Below are positions 24,575 to 34,260 of a stretch of DNA of 64,000 bases, in pieces (position 1 is the first letter of the stretch; every line of letters begins with the position of its first letter). The DNA is taken from assembly GCF_000385565.1 (NCBI RefSeq), contig NC_021169.1, positions 124,001 through 188,000 of the forward strand, written 5' to 3'. The stretch comes from Archaeoglobus sulfaticallidus PM70-1. Lineage in GTDB: Archaea; Halobacteriota; Archaeoglobi; Archaeoglobales; Archaeoglobaceae. The position numbers were made by a program, and so were the translations under genes. Under the pieces are notes generated by a model. The model searched no databases and had not been told where the DNA came from. It saw only the letters and a list, made by a program, of their open reading frames with translations.

Positions 24575-25381
24575 TTAGATATCTAGCTTTATCTTTCTAC
24601 CCTTGGAGATAATCAAACCATACGGATCAATGTCTTCTCTGAGAGTCTTGAGTTCAAGCTCGGTCGGTGGCTCAAGCTCGACAACCTTCTCGGCCACCAA
24701 AGGTTCAATGTTCATCTCGTCCAGCACCTCATCTACAGTTAACCCTTTCATAACCCCAATGAGCTTCAGCTCCTTAGTTTTCTCATCAAAGCCGAACATT
24801 CCCATTGAGGTTATGACCCTGTAGGGCCCCGTCTCAGCAGGCAGACCAACCTCATCTCTTGATTTGCCATCGATCATATAGCCTGGGGAGGTTATGAAAT
24901 CACACCTCTCCACAAAACGCCTTTTTTCATGAGCCATGACTATTATCGTCTTCCAGCAATAGCTCGCAACCTCATTTCCGCCACCACTTCCCGGAAATCT
25001 GACCTTTGGTTTTTCATAATCATCTCCGATCATCGTCGAGTTTATGTTACCGTACCTGTCTATCTGAGCCGCTCCAAGCATTCCATAGTCGATGTAGCCA
25101 GCCTGAGCGTAGCTGAAAGCCAGATTCATGCTGCACCACTGCAGGCTGCGATAGGTGTTTGAAGGGCCACCCATTGTTCCCCTCAGGAAAGGTGTTCTGC
25201 TCAACGGCCCTATAGCCCCAAACTCGAAAACCTGAACTATGTTGGGCGTGTAAAGCTTTTCAGCCAGTATCGCAACAACCTGTGGGATTCCCCAGCCGAC
25301 GAATATTGTCTTGTTATCCTCAAGCAGCCTCGCAGCATTACATATCATGAATTCAGTATCCGTAAACTCAATCTCAGCCAT
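24575..25381 (-). CDS. CoA-transferase family I, subunit B (glutaconate CoA-transferase type)
   Basis: This 268-residue protein reads as the beta subunit of a glutaconate-type CoA-transferase. It has GWGIPQVVAILAEKLY, IGGAQ-like MLGAAQIDRYGNINSTMIG, RFPGSGGGNEVAS and MAHEKRRFVERCDFITSPGY. The catalytic Glu that forms the acyl-CoA intermediate aligns to Glu53 (QVFEFGAIG). Its presence argues against the hydrolase-type IpdB, where that residue is reported lost. It follows subunit A by 12 bases. The pair activates or recycles a carboxylate as its CoA ester for the enzymes encoded downstream. Confidence 0.88.
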   Translation of the reverse strand: MAEIEFTDTEFMICNAARLLEDNKTIFVGWGIPQVVAILAEKLYTPNIVQVFEFGAIGPLSRTPFLRGTMGGPSNTYRSLQWCSMNLAFSYAQAGYIDYGMLGAAQIDRYGNINSTMIGDDYEKPKVRFPGSGGGNEVASYCWKTIIVMAHEKRRFVERCDFITSPGYMIDGKSRDEVGLPAETGPYRVITSMGMFGFDEKTKELKLIGVMKGLTVDEVLDEMNIEPLVAEKVVELEPPTELELKTLREDIDPYGLIISKGRKIKLDI

Positions 25382-25393
25382 GATATCACCTAT

Positions 25394-26371
25394 TCACCTA
25401 TAACCCTCAAGAATCTGAGATTTCTGAATCAGCTCTCTGAGCCTCTTCACACCAACCTTCTTTTCCAGAAACTCGTCGTGACTTTCAACGCTGTATATGT
25501 ACTCCTCAAGATACTTCTGCATCTCCTCATCGGTTCTTATGGATGTTAGCTTAAGATAGTGTTCAGAATCCATCTCGTAGTACCCCTGAGTTCCTCCAGG
25601 GTATGCTCCGAACGGGGCATGAACGACGGCATCAACGCAGTAATACGGGATGGTCGTCCAGTTAGGATGCTCCCTGAATTCTATCGTCTCAACTATCCTT
25701 TCTGCAGAGATTATAACCCGCTTGGATGCCATGGCTGTTTCCAGTGTTGCCACAGTTGGCCCATAGACCCTCGCATTCCCGTACACATCCGCCTCCTGAA
25801 CATGAATCACAGACACATCCGGATTCAAGGCTGGCATCAGAGCTACAGGCTTTCCGCTGAATGGGTCCTTAACAACAATGGCTCCAGAGTGCTTCAATGT
25901 ATCTGTTCCCAGCAGATCTCTTGCGGGTATGAAGGGTATTCCCATCGCTCCCGCAACCAGTCTGTAGGTAACACTTCCATTGCTCCAGTCGTAAACTTTC
26001 ACAGCCCCTTCCTGAACCTTTTTGGCTATGTACGGCCCGAATCCGAGAAATCCAACATCTATCTTGTCCACACATCCTGCCCCAGCAAGCAAAACAGATT
26101 CAAGCAGTGTAAATTTGGCAAGAATCCACAAATTTTTCTTTCTCTGACGAATAATCTCCCTTATCAGACTCTGAGGGCCTCTTGTTAATGAGGAAAAATC
26201 GTATGCGAGATAGTCCCCATCCTTCACGAATTTCTTCACCGCCTCTTTTTCATCCATCAGCTTATCCTCAAAAGCCCTATTTTTCTTATCCCTGACAAAT
26301 TTCCTGAACTCATCAGGTGGGATGAAGTGTATGTCTGCTTCACCCATATCCAGAATTTCTATATTTGCCAT
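25394..26371 (-). CDS. CoA-transferase family I, subunit A (glutaconate CoA-transferase type)
   Basis: The 325-residue alpha subunit has the family layout: MDEKEAVKKFVKDGDYLAYDF at the start of the fold, GFGPYIAKKVQEGAVKVYDWSN, GIPFIPARDLLGTD, and ALNPDVSVIHVQEADVYGNARVYG. It is the first gene of the minus-strand acyl-CoA operon. ATG 26371 is chosen; a TTG six bases upstream is also open, and neither has a clear ribosome binding site. Together with subunit B it forms the CoA-transferase; the substrate is probably a dicarboxylic or branched acid but cannot be told. Confidence 0.88.
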   Translation of the reverse strand: MANIEILDMGEADIHFIPPDEFRKFVRDKKNRAFEDKLMDEKEAVKKFVKDGDYLAYDFSSLTRGPQSLIREIIRQRKKNLWILAKFTLLESVLLAGAGCVDKIDVGFLGFGPYIAKKVQEGAVKVYDWSNGSVTYRLVAGAMGIPFIPARDLLGTDTLKHSGAIVVKDPFSGKPVALMPALNPDVSVIHVQEADVYGNARVYGPTVATLETAMASKRVIISAERIVETIEFREHPNWTTIPYYCVDAVVHAPFGAYPGGTQGYYEMDSEHYLKLTSIRTDEEMQKYLEEYIYSVESHDEFLEKKVGVKRLRELIQKSQILEGYR

Positions 26372-26377
26372 GCCCAA

Positions 26378-26515
26378 TTTTGGGTTTTTCTAACACTTAA
26401 AAATTATGATTTTTAACCATCTTAAAACCGTTTTTGCGTGAAAAGAGTTAAAACAGATTACGGAGTATTGAAAATTTTCAAGATTATAATGATAATATAT
26501 GAAAAATTAAAAAAA
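26378..26515. other. Intergenic region between gctA-like and MBL genes
   Basis: This 144-base AT-rich gap lies between two minus-strand genes and should contain the promoter of the CoA-transferase operon. Stretches such as ttaaaaccgttt and ataatatatg are TATA-like, but no single box is convincing. Confidence 0.3.
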
Positions 26516-27361
26516 TCAGATCTCAAACCTGATTCCTGCACCAATCGGTATGTACTTGGATGGATCTCTCCTTACTATCTCACCAGCTACTCCAAACCCG
26601 GAGCAATGGGTTGGGGCTATGAGCTTAGCTACCATCAACTCCTCTGCCGTTTTCTGAATTCTTTCTCTATCAGCAAAGATGAGATGGAACCCGCCAGCGA
26701 CCATGAACGGGCTCTCTCCGCTCAACTCCATCCCTCTCTTAACCGTGTTCACAACTCCAGAGTGAGCGCATCCTGTAATGATCGATAAGCCCTTCTTCGT
26801 TTTTATGAAGACTGCCATATCATCATCCATTCGGTCATTAACGAACCTGCCATCCTCGAGGCTGAAAGTCTCCGGACTCTTCTCGAAATCTGTAACCCTT
26901 GGGATCTCACCGCTTATCACAACGCCGGGAGCTATCTTCAATGGGTCTCTGATCATGTATATCCTCGCCTTCTCCCTGATCAGGCTTTCAGGGAATGGTA
27001 GAGAGCCATCAACAAACCTCCCTCTCACCCAGAGAAAGCTCGGCTTGAAGAGGTTTGGGTGTGCTATAATCGGTGCATTTGTTTTATCCAGAACTTTGAG
27101 CAAACCACCTGTGTGATCGAAATGTCTGTGGCTGAGCACGATGTAGTTCACCTCATCCCAGCAGAGAGAGAACTGTTCCCAGTTATGCTCTATTGCATAG
27201 CCAGCACCAGTATCAAGCAGAACTCCAATCTCCTCATCACCATAAATCTTCAGGAAGGCTGAAAATCCATACTCAGCTATAAACTTCCCGGGTTTCGGAA
27301 CGAAGTTGTCTGCGAGAATGAAGACTTCAGCTTTTTTTACCTCACCAAACTCATCTATCAT
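26516..27361 (-). CDS. Metallo-beta-lactamase-fold hydrolase (COG1237, dihydropterin RFA-P synthase-like)
   Basis: The 281-residue MBL protein has the metal motif LSHRHFDHTGG (about residue 77), GCAHSGVVN, GGFHLIFADRE and THCSGFGVAGE. These are typical of COG1237 proteins such as MJ0301. That group is annotated as 7,8-dihydropterin-6-methyl-4-(beta-D-ribofuranosyl)aminobenzene-phosphate synthase, an early step of (tetrahydro)methanopterin synthesis. Archaeoglobales use tetrahydromethanopterin, so this is plausible, but the family is broad and the assignment is tentative. It stands alone between the acyl-CoA operon and a divergent GNAT gene. Confidence 0.78.
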   Translation of the reverse strand: MIDEFGEVKKAEVFILADNFVPKPGKFIAEYGFSAFLKIYGDEEIGVLLDTGAGYAIEHNWEQFSLCWDEVNYIVLSHRHFDHTGGLLKVLDKTNAPIIAHPNLFKPSFLWVRGRFVDGSLPFPESLIREKARIYMIRDPLKIAPGVVISGEIPRVTDFEKSPETFSLEDGRFVNDRMDDDMAVFIKTKKGLSIITGCAHSGVVNTVKRGMELSGESPFMVAGGFHLIFADRERIQKTAEELMVAKLIAPTHCSGFGVAGEIVRRDPSKYIPIGAGIRFEI

Positions 27362-27547
27362 GACCTTAAATTTTAATTCAAAAAAGATAAAGTTTACTGA
27401 GTTTAGATCGGGTTGGAAGATAAAAATATAAATTTATCTTCCATCAGTATATCCTCAAAATTCCTTATTATTCATACGAATGATTATAAAATGATTAATA
27501 ATCCTAAGAAAATAATAAATAGAATTAAGCGAAATTTCAAAGGAGCT

Positions 27548-28114
27548 ATGAAGCTGGATTCAATTGAGTTCAAAGAGTTCACAGCCAGAGACAAGATTAA
27601 AGAGCCTTTCACGATCAGGAAGTATATACATGAGGAGGACAGAGAAAAACTCATTCAGATGTACGAGAACTTTGATCCCTCGCTCAGGTGCCTCGGGTTG
27701 CCTCCGATAACGAGGGTTGCAATAGAAAACTGGATAGACTATCTGGCAAAAAACGGTTTTGCTCTCGTTGCTGAAAAAGATGGGAGGATTATCGGTCATG
27801 TTGTTATTGTACCTACCGAAGATGGCAAAAAAGCAGATATAACGATCTTCATCCACCAGGATTTCCAGAACAGGGGTGTTGGACAGATTCTGATGAAAAC
27901 GATGATAGATCTCTGCAGAAAAATTGGCTTTGATGGGATAATGCTTGTCACAGAAAGAACAAACGCAAGAGCGATCCATGTTTACAAGAAGCTCGGTTTT
28001 GAGGTTGTCAGCCCATACATCGAATACGACATGTATCTCGATCTAAAAAAGTCTGAAGGGACTGAAAAGCCTGAGGAATCCAAGGAAGAAAAAGTGGTTA
28101 TCTCTCCAGCCTGA
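27548..28114 (+). CDS. GNAT-family N-acetyltransferase
   Basis: The 188-residue product has the GNAT fold. Beta-4 and the acetyl-CoA-binding loop read ITIFIHQDFQNRGVGQILMK (Q/RxxGxG/A), followed by GIMLVTERTNARAIHVYKKLGFEVV, the usual C-terminal signature. ATG 27548 is chosen because aggag lies just upstream; the in-frame upstream stretch is AT-rich non-coding DNA. The acceptor substrate is unknown. The C-terminal tail is charged (EGTEKPEESKEEK). Its 3' end overlaps the convergent ClC gene by 17 bases. Confidence 0.83.
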   Translation: MKLDSIEFKEFTARDKIKEPFTIRKYIHEEDREKLIQMYENFDPSLRCLGLPPITRVAIENWIDYLAKNGFALVAEKDGRIIGHVVIVPTEDGKKADITIFIHQDFQNRGVGQILMKTMIDLCRKIGFDGIMLVTERTNARAIHVYKKLGFEVVSPYIEYDMYLDLKKSEGTEKPEESKEEKVVISPA

Positions 28115-29879
28115 GCACCTCTTTGGCGTGAGCCCTCATTATATCAGATCTCGTTATCAGCCCAACGAGCTTTGAGTCATCCCTTGAAAGCACTGGAAGT
28201 CTGCCAATGTTTCTCGAAGCTAACTTCTTTAATGCATCTTCAAGCGTCTCATCCGGGTAAGTTGCGATTATATCTTTTGTCATCACATCAGCTACAGTCT
28301 TAACATTCCTTTCCTCAAACGGCACCCTTTCAACATCCTCAAATGTTATGATTCCAACAATTTTTCCATTCTCCATTACCGGATAACCCATATGCCCCGT
28401 TTCTTCAATCATTTTCATAACCTCAATCAACTTCATTTCAGGAGTTACAGTCACGACCTTCTCAGCCGGAACCATCGCATCTCCAACCTTTACATTCTCA
28501 AGAACATCTATTACCATCTCTGCCCGATGTACCGGACTGTCAACCCTCGTTGGAACCTGCTCACTATAGATTGAGTTGTCTCCGGTTATTTTGTATGCAA
28601 GGATTGATGAGATCATCAAAGCTGGTAAAAGATTGTAACCACCCGTCATTTCGAGTACCATTATTATCGAAGCTATTGGGGTCTTGGCTACTGCAGAAAC
28701 GAAAGATGCCATTCCTACAAGCACGAAAAATGCTGGTTCTTCTACAACCCCAAATGACTGGAAAGCATAACCAACAAAAGCACCGATCATACCGCCTATG
28801 ACAACTGATGGTGCAAAAACTCCACCACTACCTCCTGAGCCTATGGTGAAGGACGTAGCCAGTATTTTTGCAAATATGAAGATGAATATGAACAGCAAAG
28901 TTAAGTTTCCGTAAATGCTTAGGATTTTGCCATCGATTGCGAGCTGCACTATACCATAACCCATTCCCATTGCTTCAGGGATGTAGATTGCTATAAGTCC
29001 AGTAAGTAATCCACCTATCATAGGTTTAAAGTAGTTAGGAATTCTAACTTTTTTGAAGTATTCGTGGGTTGTGTAGAACGCCTTAATGTAGATCAACCCA
29101 ATAATCCCAGCGAAAACAGCTATTACAAGACAGATTAAGAGGTCAGCAGGAGAGTTTATTCTGACCGCAGGAGTTGAGAATATCCTCAGCGTTCCGAAAT
29201 GGATTTGGTTTGTAAATCCCAGAAGTAGGTTGTAAACAGTATACGCTACTATGGAAGATGTGAAGCTTGGCACAAGAGCTTCAACCTCATAATCCCTTCT
29301 GTAGAGAACCTCTATTCCGAAAAGGGCTCCACCCATTGGAGACTGGAATATGCTGCCAATACCACCCGAGACACCACACAGCAGCAATATCCTTCTATCT
29401 CTGTCTGAGAGGTTCAGCAAGTTTCCAAGAAAAGAACCAAAGCCTGCACCAATCTGAGCTATAGGACCTTCTCTCCCCGCACTGCCTCCTGAACCAATGG
29501 TTATGGCTGAAGCTATGGTTTTGACTATCGGCACCCTCCCCCTCACATTCCCCTTAAGCCTGTGAAAAGCCTTTATGACTGCATCAGTACCGTGTCCCTC
29601 TGCTTCAGGGGCGAATCTGTAGACAATAAAGCCACTGATTAACCCACCAATAGCGGGTATTAAAAATATAGGCAATTTCGGGAGTTTGAAAGCAAACTTC
29701 GTTATCTCGATATCTCCTCCCGCTGGATACGGGTTGTATCCACCCAGCCCCTGAATAAAGAACTTTGTTGAAATCTCAAGCAATGTATAGAAGACAAAAG
29801 CACCTATTCCAGAAATAACACCAACAATTATTGCCAACAATATCAGTTTTCTCGTCTTCAATGGTTTTCTCTGAGTCAC
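28098..29879 (-). CDS. ClC-type chloride channel/antiporter with two CBS domains
   Basis: This 593-residue membrane protein has a ClC core with about 10-12 membrane helices. The anion-path motifs are GSGGSAGREGPIAQIG (gating Glu in GREGP) and GSGGSGGVFAPSVVIGG (GxFxP). After residue about 455 come two CBS domains (MVPAEKVVTVTPEMKL... and VMTKDIIATYPDETLEDALKKL...GRLPVLSRD), which in this family sense nucleotides. The gating Glu fits either channel or proton antiporter. The gene is monocistronic. The 60-base stretch upstream to the AOR stop is AT-rich and could hold its promoter. Confidence 0.9.
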   Translation of the reverse strand: MTQRKPLKTRKLILLAIIVGVISGIGAFVFYTLLEISTKFFIQGLGGYNPYPAGGDIEITKFAFKLPKLPIFLIPAIGGLISGFIVYRFAPEAEGHGTDAVIKAFHRLKGNVRGRVPIVKTIASAITIGSGGSAGREGPIAQIGAGFGSFLGNLLNLSDRDRRILLLCGVSGGIGSIFQSPMGGALFGIEVLYRRDYEVEALVPSFTSSIVAYTVYNLLLGFTNQIHFGTLRIFSTPAVRINSPADLLICLVIAVFAGIIGLIYIKAFYTTHEYFKKVRIPNYFKPMIGGLLTGLIAIYIPEAMGMGYGIVQLAIDGKILSIYGNLTLLFIFIFIFAKILATSFTIGSGGSGGVFAPSVVIGGMIGAFVGYAFQSFGVVEEPAFFVLVGMASFVSAVAKTPIASIIMVLEMTGGYNLLPALMISSILAYKITGDNSIYSEQVPTRVDSPVHRAEMVIDVLENVKVGDAMVPAEKVVTVTPEMKLIEVMKMIEETGHMGYPVMENGKIVGIITFEDVERVPFEERNVKTVADVMTKDIIATYPDETLEDALKKLASRNIGRLPVLSRDDSKLVGLITRSDIMRAHAKEVLRLER

Positions 29880-29945
29880 TTTATTTCGAAATGATGCTTA
29901 GAAAAATAAACTTTTCTCATTAGTCAAACCAACTCGACTTTAATT

Positions 29946-31745
29946 TTAAGGACATCCATTTTTCCAGCCCCGCATACTGTAATAGTCTCCAAGCATTTTC
30001 ATTACATGATCATAATCCACTGTCTCATTTGTTAGGTAATCCCTCCAGACCTTTTTTCCAACCCACGTCTGAAGTGGTGTGAAGAACTTTTTAGGTGGTA
30101 AATCGTCTTTGTAAGTGTATCCTTCACTACAGTTCAGCTTTCTTGCAACACCAAATGCTTCTGCAGATGCTTTGATCATTTCCTCGTTTGAGAGGTTGAA
30201 ACCTGTTGCATAGTTGAACATATCTCTCACAGTGTCTATATTCAGGCTTCTTGCTATGCTCTCTCTCCTGCACAATCCCATTCCATTAAGTAGCCAGAGC
30301 CAGTTTTCAGCAGAGATCGTATAGAGGGCTGAATTGAAACCATTGCGAAATGTTGCTTCAATCAACTCATCACTTGCTCCGATAGACCTCATGTATCTTA
30401 TGATACTCTCCTTCTTCCTTCCGGGAATGACTGTGATCGTTACCGGACCTTCCTGAGCTCCTCTTGGATTTGTCAGCAAGCCAAAAGCTTCGCTTCCAAA
30501 AGATATACGAGGATCAAAAATGGGTTCAATTCCCTTTATGAAATAATCCTCGAATTCACAAAGTCCTTTGAGTCCTTTAATACCCTTTCCAATGTACTCA
30601 CCTATACCTTCTCGATTTGCGACAAGCTTAAGGTACTTCATAACGCATTCAGCACTCCTTTCAATATCGATATCAGTTTTTCCAGATTCTTTAAGTGTTG
30701 CAAGTATATCAAAAAGCTCTGCGAAAGTCATGGCATCGATGCCCATTCTGTTTGCCAAATCATGACATAAAACCGCCTTTTCAGCACTTTCCACACCACA
30801 CTTCACACCAAATTCATATGCAACTCCAAGATACAGAGATGCAAGGCTCTCGACTTTTTTCCCATCAACTTCTACTTCGAGAACAGACTTACATCGTGCT
30901 GGACATCCTACGCACCCTGTACTTCTTTTCTTTATCCGTTCTTTATACTTCTCAACTCCAAATTCCTTTAGAGTGTCTGCATCTACCACTTCACTCTTCA
31001 TTCTCCTTGTGAGATATCCAAGTTTTGCCCATGCATCCCATGCAGACATTATGCCGATATCGGAATAGATTTTTGTAACCTTGTCAGATTTGACCTTATT
31101 CTTGAACTCTCTAACAACTCTACTAAATTCATCTGGTTTTGCAATCTTTGCATCTTTACTTCCTCTAACTCTGATTGCTTTCACATTTTTTGAACCTAGA
31201 ACAGCTCCAAGCCCGCCCTTGCCGATGTGGTGTATGGCATCTATCAGAGCGAGAGCAATTGGCACCCTATTTTCTCCAGCCTTACCGATTGCAAGAACGC
31301 TGTTCGAGTTAAGAAGTTTCGTTGTCTCAACGATATCTTTCCCCCAGAAATTCGCCTTATTTATCTCGATTTTACTGTTTATATCAATCCACACAGGATG
31401 TTTAGCTTTTCCCTTCAAGATAACCATGTCGTAACCAGCCCTTTTCATATTTCTCGCAAATGCACCACCTCCAACTGCTGGGCCGTAGGTGTTGTTCAGC
31501 GGGTTCTTTGTTACAGCTATCGTTTTAGTAGCTCCGGGAATTCCAGTATTGGTTAAAATCCCCGCAGATAAAATTACAAAATTTTCGGGACTTAGCGGAT
31601 CGTATCTTCCAGCAAGTTTTTCAGCAAATTCATAGGCGATGCCAATTATCCCAGCATGCTTCTCGTAAACATGATCATCGATTTCTATTTCTTCATACTT
31701 CATATCACTGAGGTTTATTTCAAGTGCTTTACCAGTAAAGCTCAT
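29946..31745 (-). CDS. aor: Tungsten-containing aldehyde:ferredoxin oxidoreductase
   Basis: AOR enzymes oxidise aldehydes to acids with ferredoxin as acceptor, using a tungsten bis-pyranopterin centre and one [4Fe-4S] cluster. The 599 residues match the family length. Cluster ligands Cys278, 281 and 285 are in TGCVGCPARC, and a fourth lies in the C-terminal third (likely MGLCRRE). The pterin-binding regions TKNPLNNTYGPAVGGGAFARNM and HIGKGGLGAVLGSKNVKAI are clear. It lies 30 bases after a PAS/GAF signalling gene and downstream of permease, aminotransferase and gamma-glutamyl-ligase-like genes, so its aldehyde may come from amine or amino acid breakdown (inference). Confidence 0.92.
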   Translation of the reverse strand: MSFTGKALEINLSDMKYEEIEIDDHVYEKHAGIIGIAYEFAEKLAGRYDPLSPENFVILSAGILTNTGIPGATKTIAVTKNPLNNTYGPAVGGGAFARNMKRAGYDMVILKGKAKHPVWIDINSKIEINKANFWGKDIVETTKLLNSNSVLAIGKAGENRVPIALALIDAIHHIGKGGLGAVLGSKNVKAIRVRGSKDAKIAKPDEFSRVVREFKNKVKSDKVTKIYSDIGIMSAWDAWAKLGYLTRRMKSEVVDADTLKEFGVEKYKERIKKRSTGCVGCPARCKSVLEVEVDGKKVESLASLYLGVAYEFGVKCGVESAEKAVLCHDLANRMGIDAMTFAELFDILATLKESGKTDIDIERSAECVMKYLKLVANREGIGEYIGKGIKGLKGLCEFEDYFIKGIEPIFDPRISFGSEAFGLLTNPRGAQEGPVTITVIPGRKKESIIRYMRSIGASDELIEATFRNGFNSALYTISAENWLWLLNGMGLCRRESIARSLNIDTVRDMFNYATGFNLSNEEMIKASAEAFGVARKLNCSEGYTYKDDLPPKKFFTPLQTWVGKKVWRDYLTNETVDYDHVMKMLGDYYSMRGWKNGCP

Positions 31746-31775
31746 AAAAAATCATTAATTAATAGGAATAAATAA

Positions 31776-34148
31776 TTAACCTTGACTTCCAGACCTTTTC
31801 AGAAAATTTCGTATGAGTTCAGACTCGAGCCACCCCCTGTCGAGTCTTTCAACAGTATCCACAATCCTTTCAACCTGACTGAGTATAAGTTCCCTTGTTT
31901 CCTCATCATCCACTCTTGTTTCTGCAAGTCCGGAGATTGCTGCGAGTGGGTTTCTGATGTGGTCAACGAGAATTGCAAATTTCTCTATGTTGTCTTCTAT
32001 TTGCTTGTATGCAACTTTTCTCTGCTCAAAAAGCACAGCCTCATGAAGCGCGATGGCAAACTGGTTTACGAGGCTCTTTACAAACTCAAAATCATCATCA
32101 GAGATTATTTTCTTCGATGCCAACATGAGCGAACCTATTCTTTCATCTCTCGCAATCAGTGGTAAAACAATGTAGGATTTCATTCCGTTCTTTAAAAGCT
32201 CCACCTCCAGCCTTGACAGAGTCTCAAGCTCCAAAATGCCATCTACCTTCTTCATTTCCACTTCAATATTTCTATCAGCAAAAAGCCGCTGTATGTTTTG
32301 ACTGATTTCCGGTTCCGCTAAGGTCTTCACCTCACTTCCACTGTACACAGCAATGCAGGCAAGATCATAATCTACTATCTCTCTCAAACCTCTCAGAGAT
32401 TCCTTCAATATTTTATCAAATGGTTTTACAGAAAGAATTCCTAAATCGATTGAATATAGGAGGTCCAGCTGTTTTATCATCTTTTCCATCTCTTTCTTAG
32501 TTGCCATATCCTCTGTGATGTCGTGTATCATGCTCAGAAAAGCATAAGGTTTGCCATCCTTCTCAATCAAGACCGATAGAACCTTAATCCACTTCTCTCT
32601 ACCCTCAACCGTTACCTTTAACTTTAACTCAAAAATTTTATCCTGCACACCTCTGTAAAATTCCTCCAAAATACGTGGAAGGTCTTCATGATGGAAAATA
32701 CCGAGATCTGGCCACTTCCTTCCGATAACATCTCTATCCATGCCAAAAATCTTTAATGCGGATTCGTTGCAGTCAAGTACCGTCATGTCAGTTCCAGTCA
32801 GCACAACACCTATGGGTGACTTCTCAAATAGCGTTTTGTATTTGATCTCGCTTTCCACCAATTCTTTCTCAAGCTTTTTCATTTCCGTGATATCAATGAT
32901 GGATAAAATGCACTGCTCTGCAGAAACCATCGAAGCCGTAATGAAAACATTTTTAACATTCCCCTTTACATCAACTATTTTTGTTTCATATCTGGATGGA
33001 GCGAGAGTTGGATCTATCTGTCTTAGCTTGTGATACCTCATCAATCTTTCAATCTCCTCCTCTGGAATAAATTCCATCCAGCTTTTACCAACTAACTCTT
33101 CTTTTGACTGTCCATACAATTTCTCAGCTTCGTGGTTTGCGAATTTTACGGTTGTATCTTCATCTATGATCACCAATGCTGTTCCGGTATTTTCAACAAT
33201 CGTTCCGTATAACACTTCCATTCTCTCTTTCACCTTCTTTTCCCTCAACACCGCAATCGCATAAGACAGGTTCTCTGAAAGTTTTTTCAGCAGTTCAGTT
33301 TCCCCCCCATCAAACGCATCCCTTTCGGAGGAATAGATGTTCAAAGCACCGAAAACAGAGTCCCCATGGATGAGTGGTAAAGCTATTGATGAGGCAAAAC
33401 CTCTTTTCAGTGCGAAATCCCTCCACGGGGTGAAAACTGGATCCGTTTCAATATCTCTAACGATAGCTGGTTTCCCCATCCTTATTGCAGACCCTGTTGG
33501 ACCTTTTCCCGTCTCACTCTCATCCCATGTAACCTTGATCACATCAGCATAACCATCAATTCCTGCCTTTGCAACGGGTCTGACGGTCTTATCGCTTTCC
33601 GCATAACCAATCCATGTGTATGCATAACCACCCTCCTCCACAATCACCTTACAAACTCTCTCCAGCAACTCCTTTTCATCACCAACACGGACTATTTCTT
33701 CATTTACCCTGCTTAAAACCCTCAAAGCTCTTTCAGCTCTTCTCTTCCTTTCCTCAAGCTTTTTAATATCTGTTATATCTCTTATAACGCGAACCGTGTG
33801 AGTTGGTTTTCCATCAGCATCCCTCATTAAAGAAAGGCTTATCAGAACATGAACTTCTGTTCCATCCCTACGCCTCACAAGTCCCTCTACATTCCTGACA
33901 TAGCCTTTCTCCATAAGCTCTGGCATTATTTCTTTAACAACTCTATCCTTCATCTCTTCCGGACGGATTTCAAGTCCTGTAACTGCTTTTCCAACCACTT
34001 CTTCCCTTTTAAATCCAGTAATCCTTTCAAACTCTTTATTAACAAACAGTATTTTTCCAGCTATATTGGTAATTACAACAGCATCATTCATCACTTCAAA
34101 GACATCAGGTATTAGCTCTTTGATTTCTGTATTACACTTACCCTCCAT
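31776..34148 (-). CDS. PAS/GAF multi-sensor protein with H-box but no kinase ATPase domain
   Basis: The 790-residue cytoplasmic protein is built as PAS (about 10-130), GAF (about 145-300), PAS (about 315-425), PAS (about 430-550), GAF (about 560-705), then a short helical end. That end has a histidine-kinase-like H-box, VDHIRNPLAAISG, with His at about 730. Only 60 residues follow, finishing RGWLESELIRNFLKR, so no HATPase domain exists. AOR begins 30 bases downstream, leaving no room for a lost domain. It may be a phosphotransfer or scaffold protein acting with a separate kinase. Its closeness to aor suggests it senses conditions relevant to that enzyme (inference). Confidence 0.85.
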   Translation of the reverse strand: MEGKCNTEIKELIPDVFEVMNDAVVITNIAGKILFVNKEFERITGFKREEVVGKAVTGLEIRPEEMKDRVVKEIMPELMEKGYVRNVEGLVRRRDGTEVHVLISLSLMRDADGKPTHTVRVIRDITDIKKLEERKRRAERALRVLSRVNEEIVRVGDEKELLERVCKVIVEEGGYAYTWIGYAESDKTVRPVAKAGIDGYADVIKVTWDESETGKGPTGSAIRMGKPAIVRDIETDPVFTPWRDFALKRGFASSIALPLIHGDSVFGALNIYSSERDAFDGGETELLKKLSENLSYAIAVLREKKVKERMEVLYGTIVENTGTALVIIDEDTTVKFANHEAEKLYGQSKEELVGKSWMEFIPEEEIERLMRYHKLRQIDPTLAPSRYETKIVDVKGNVKNVFITASMVSAEQCILSIIDITEMKKLEKELVESEIKYKTLFEKSPIGVVLTGTDMTVLDCNESALKIFGMDRDVIGRKWPDLGIFHHEDLPRILEEFYRGVQDKIFELKLKVTVEGREKWIKVLSVLIEKDGKPYAFLSMIHDITEDMATKKEMEKMIKQLDLLYSIDLGILSVKPFDKILKESLRGLREIVDYDLACIAVYSGSEVKTLAEPEISQNIQRLFADRNIEVEMKKVDGILELETLSRLEVELLKNGMKSYIVLPLIARDERIGSLMLASKKIISDDDFEFVKSLVNQFAIALHEAVLFEQRKVAYKQIEDNIEKFAILVDHIRNPLAAISGLAETRVDDEETRELILSQVERIVDTVERLDRGWLESELIRNFLKRSGSQG

Positions 34149-34260
34149 CAGATCACTCCCGTTAGCCCATAAAATTATGCAAATCCAGAATAAACCAGAA
34201 TAAGAACTTTTTCATAAATTCTCATAATAATCATGAGGTGTTTATCTTGATAATACTATC

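Noticed and set aside
24575-25381. IpdB-type ring hydrolase
   Set aside because: The catalytic Glu of true CoA-transferases is present (Glu53), so CoA-transferase is the better call.
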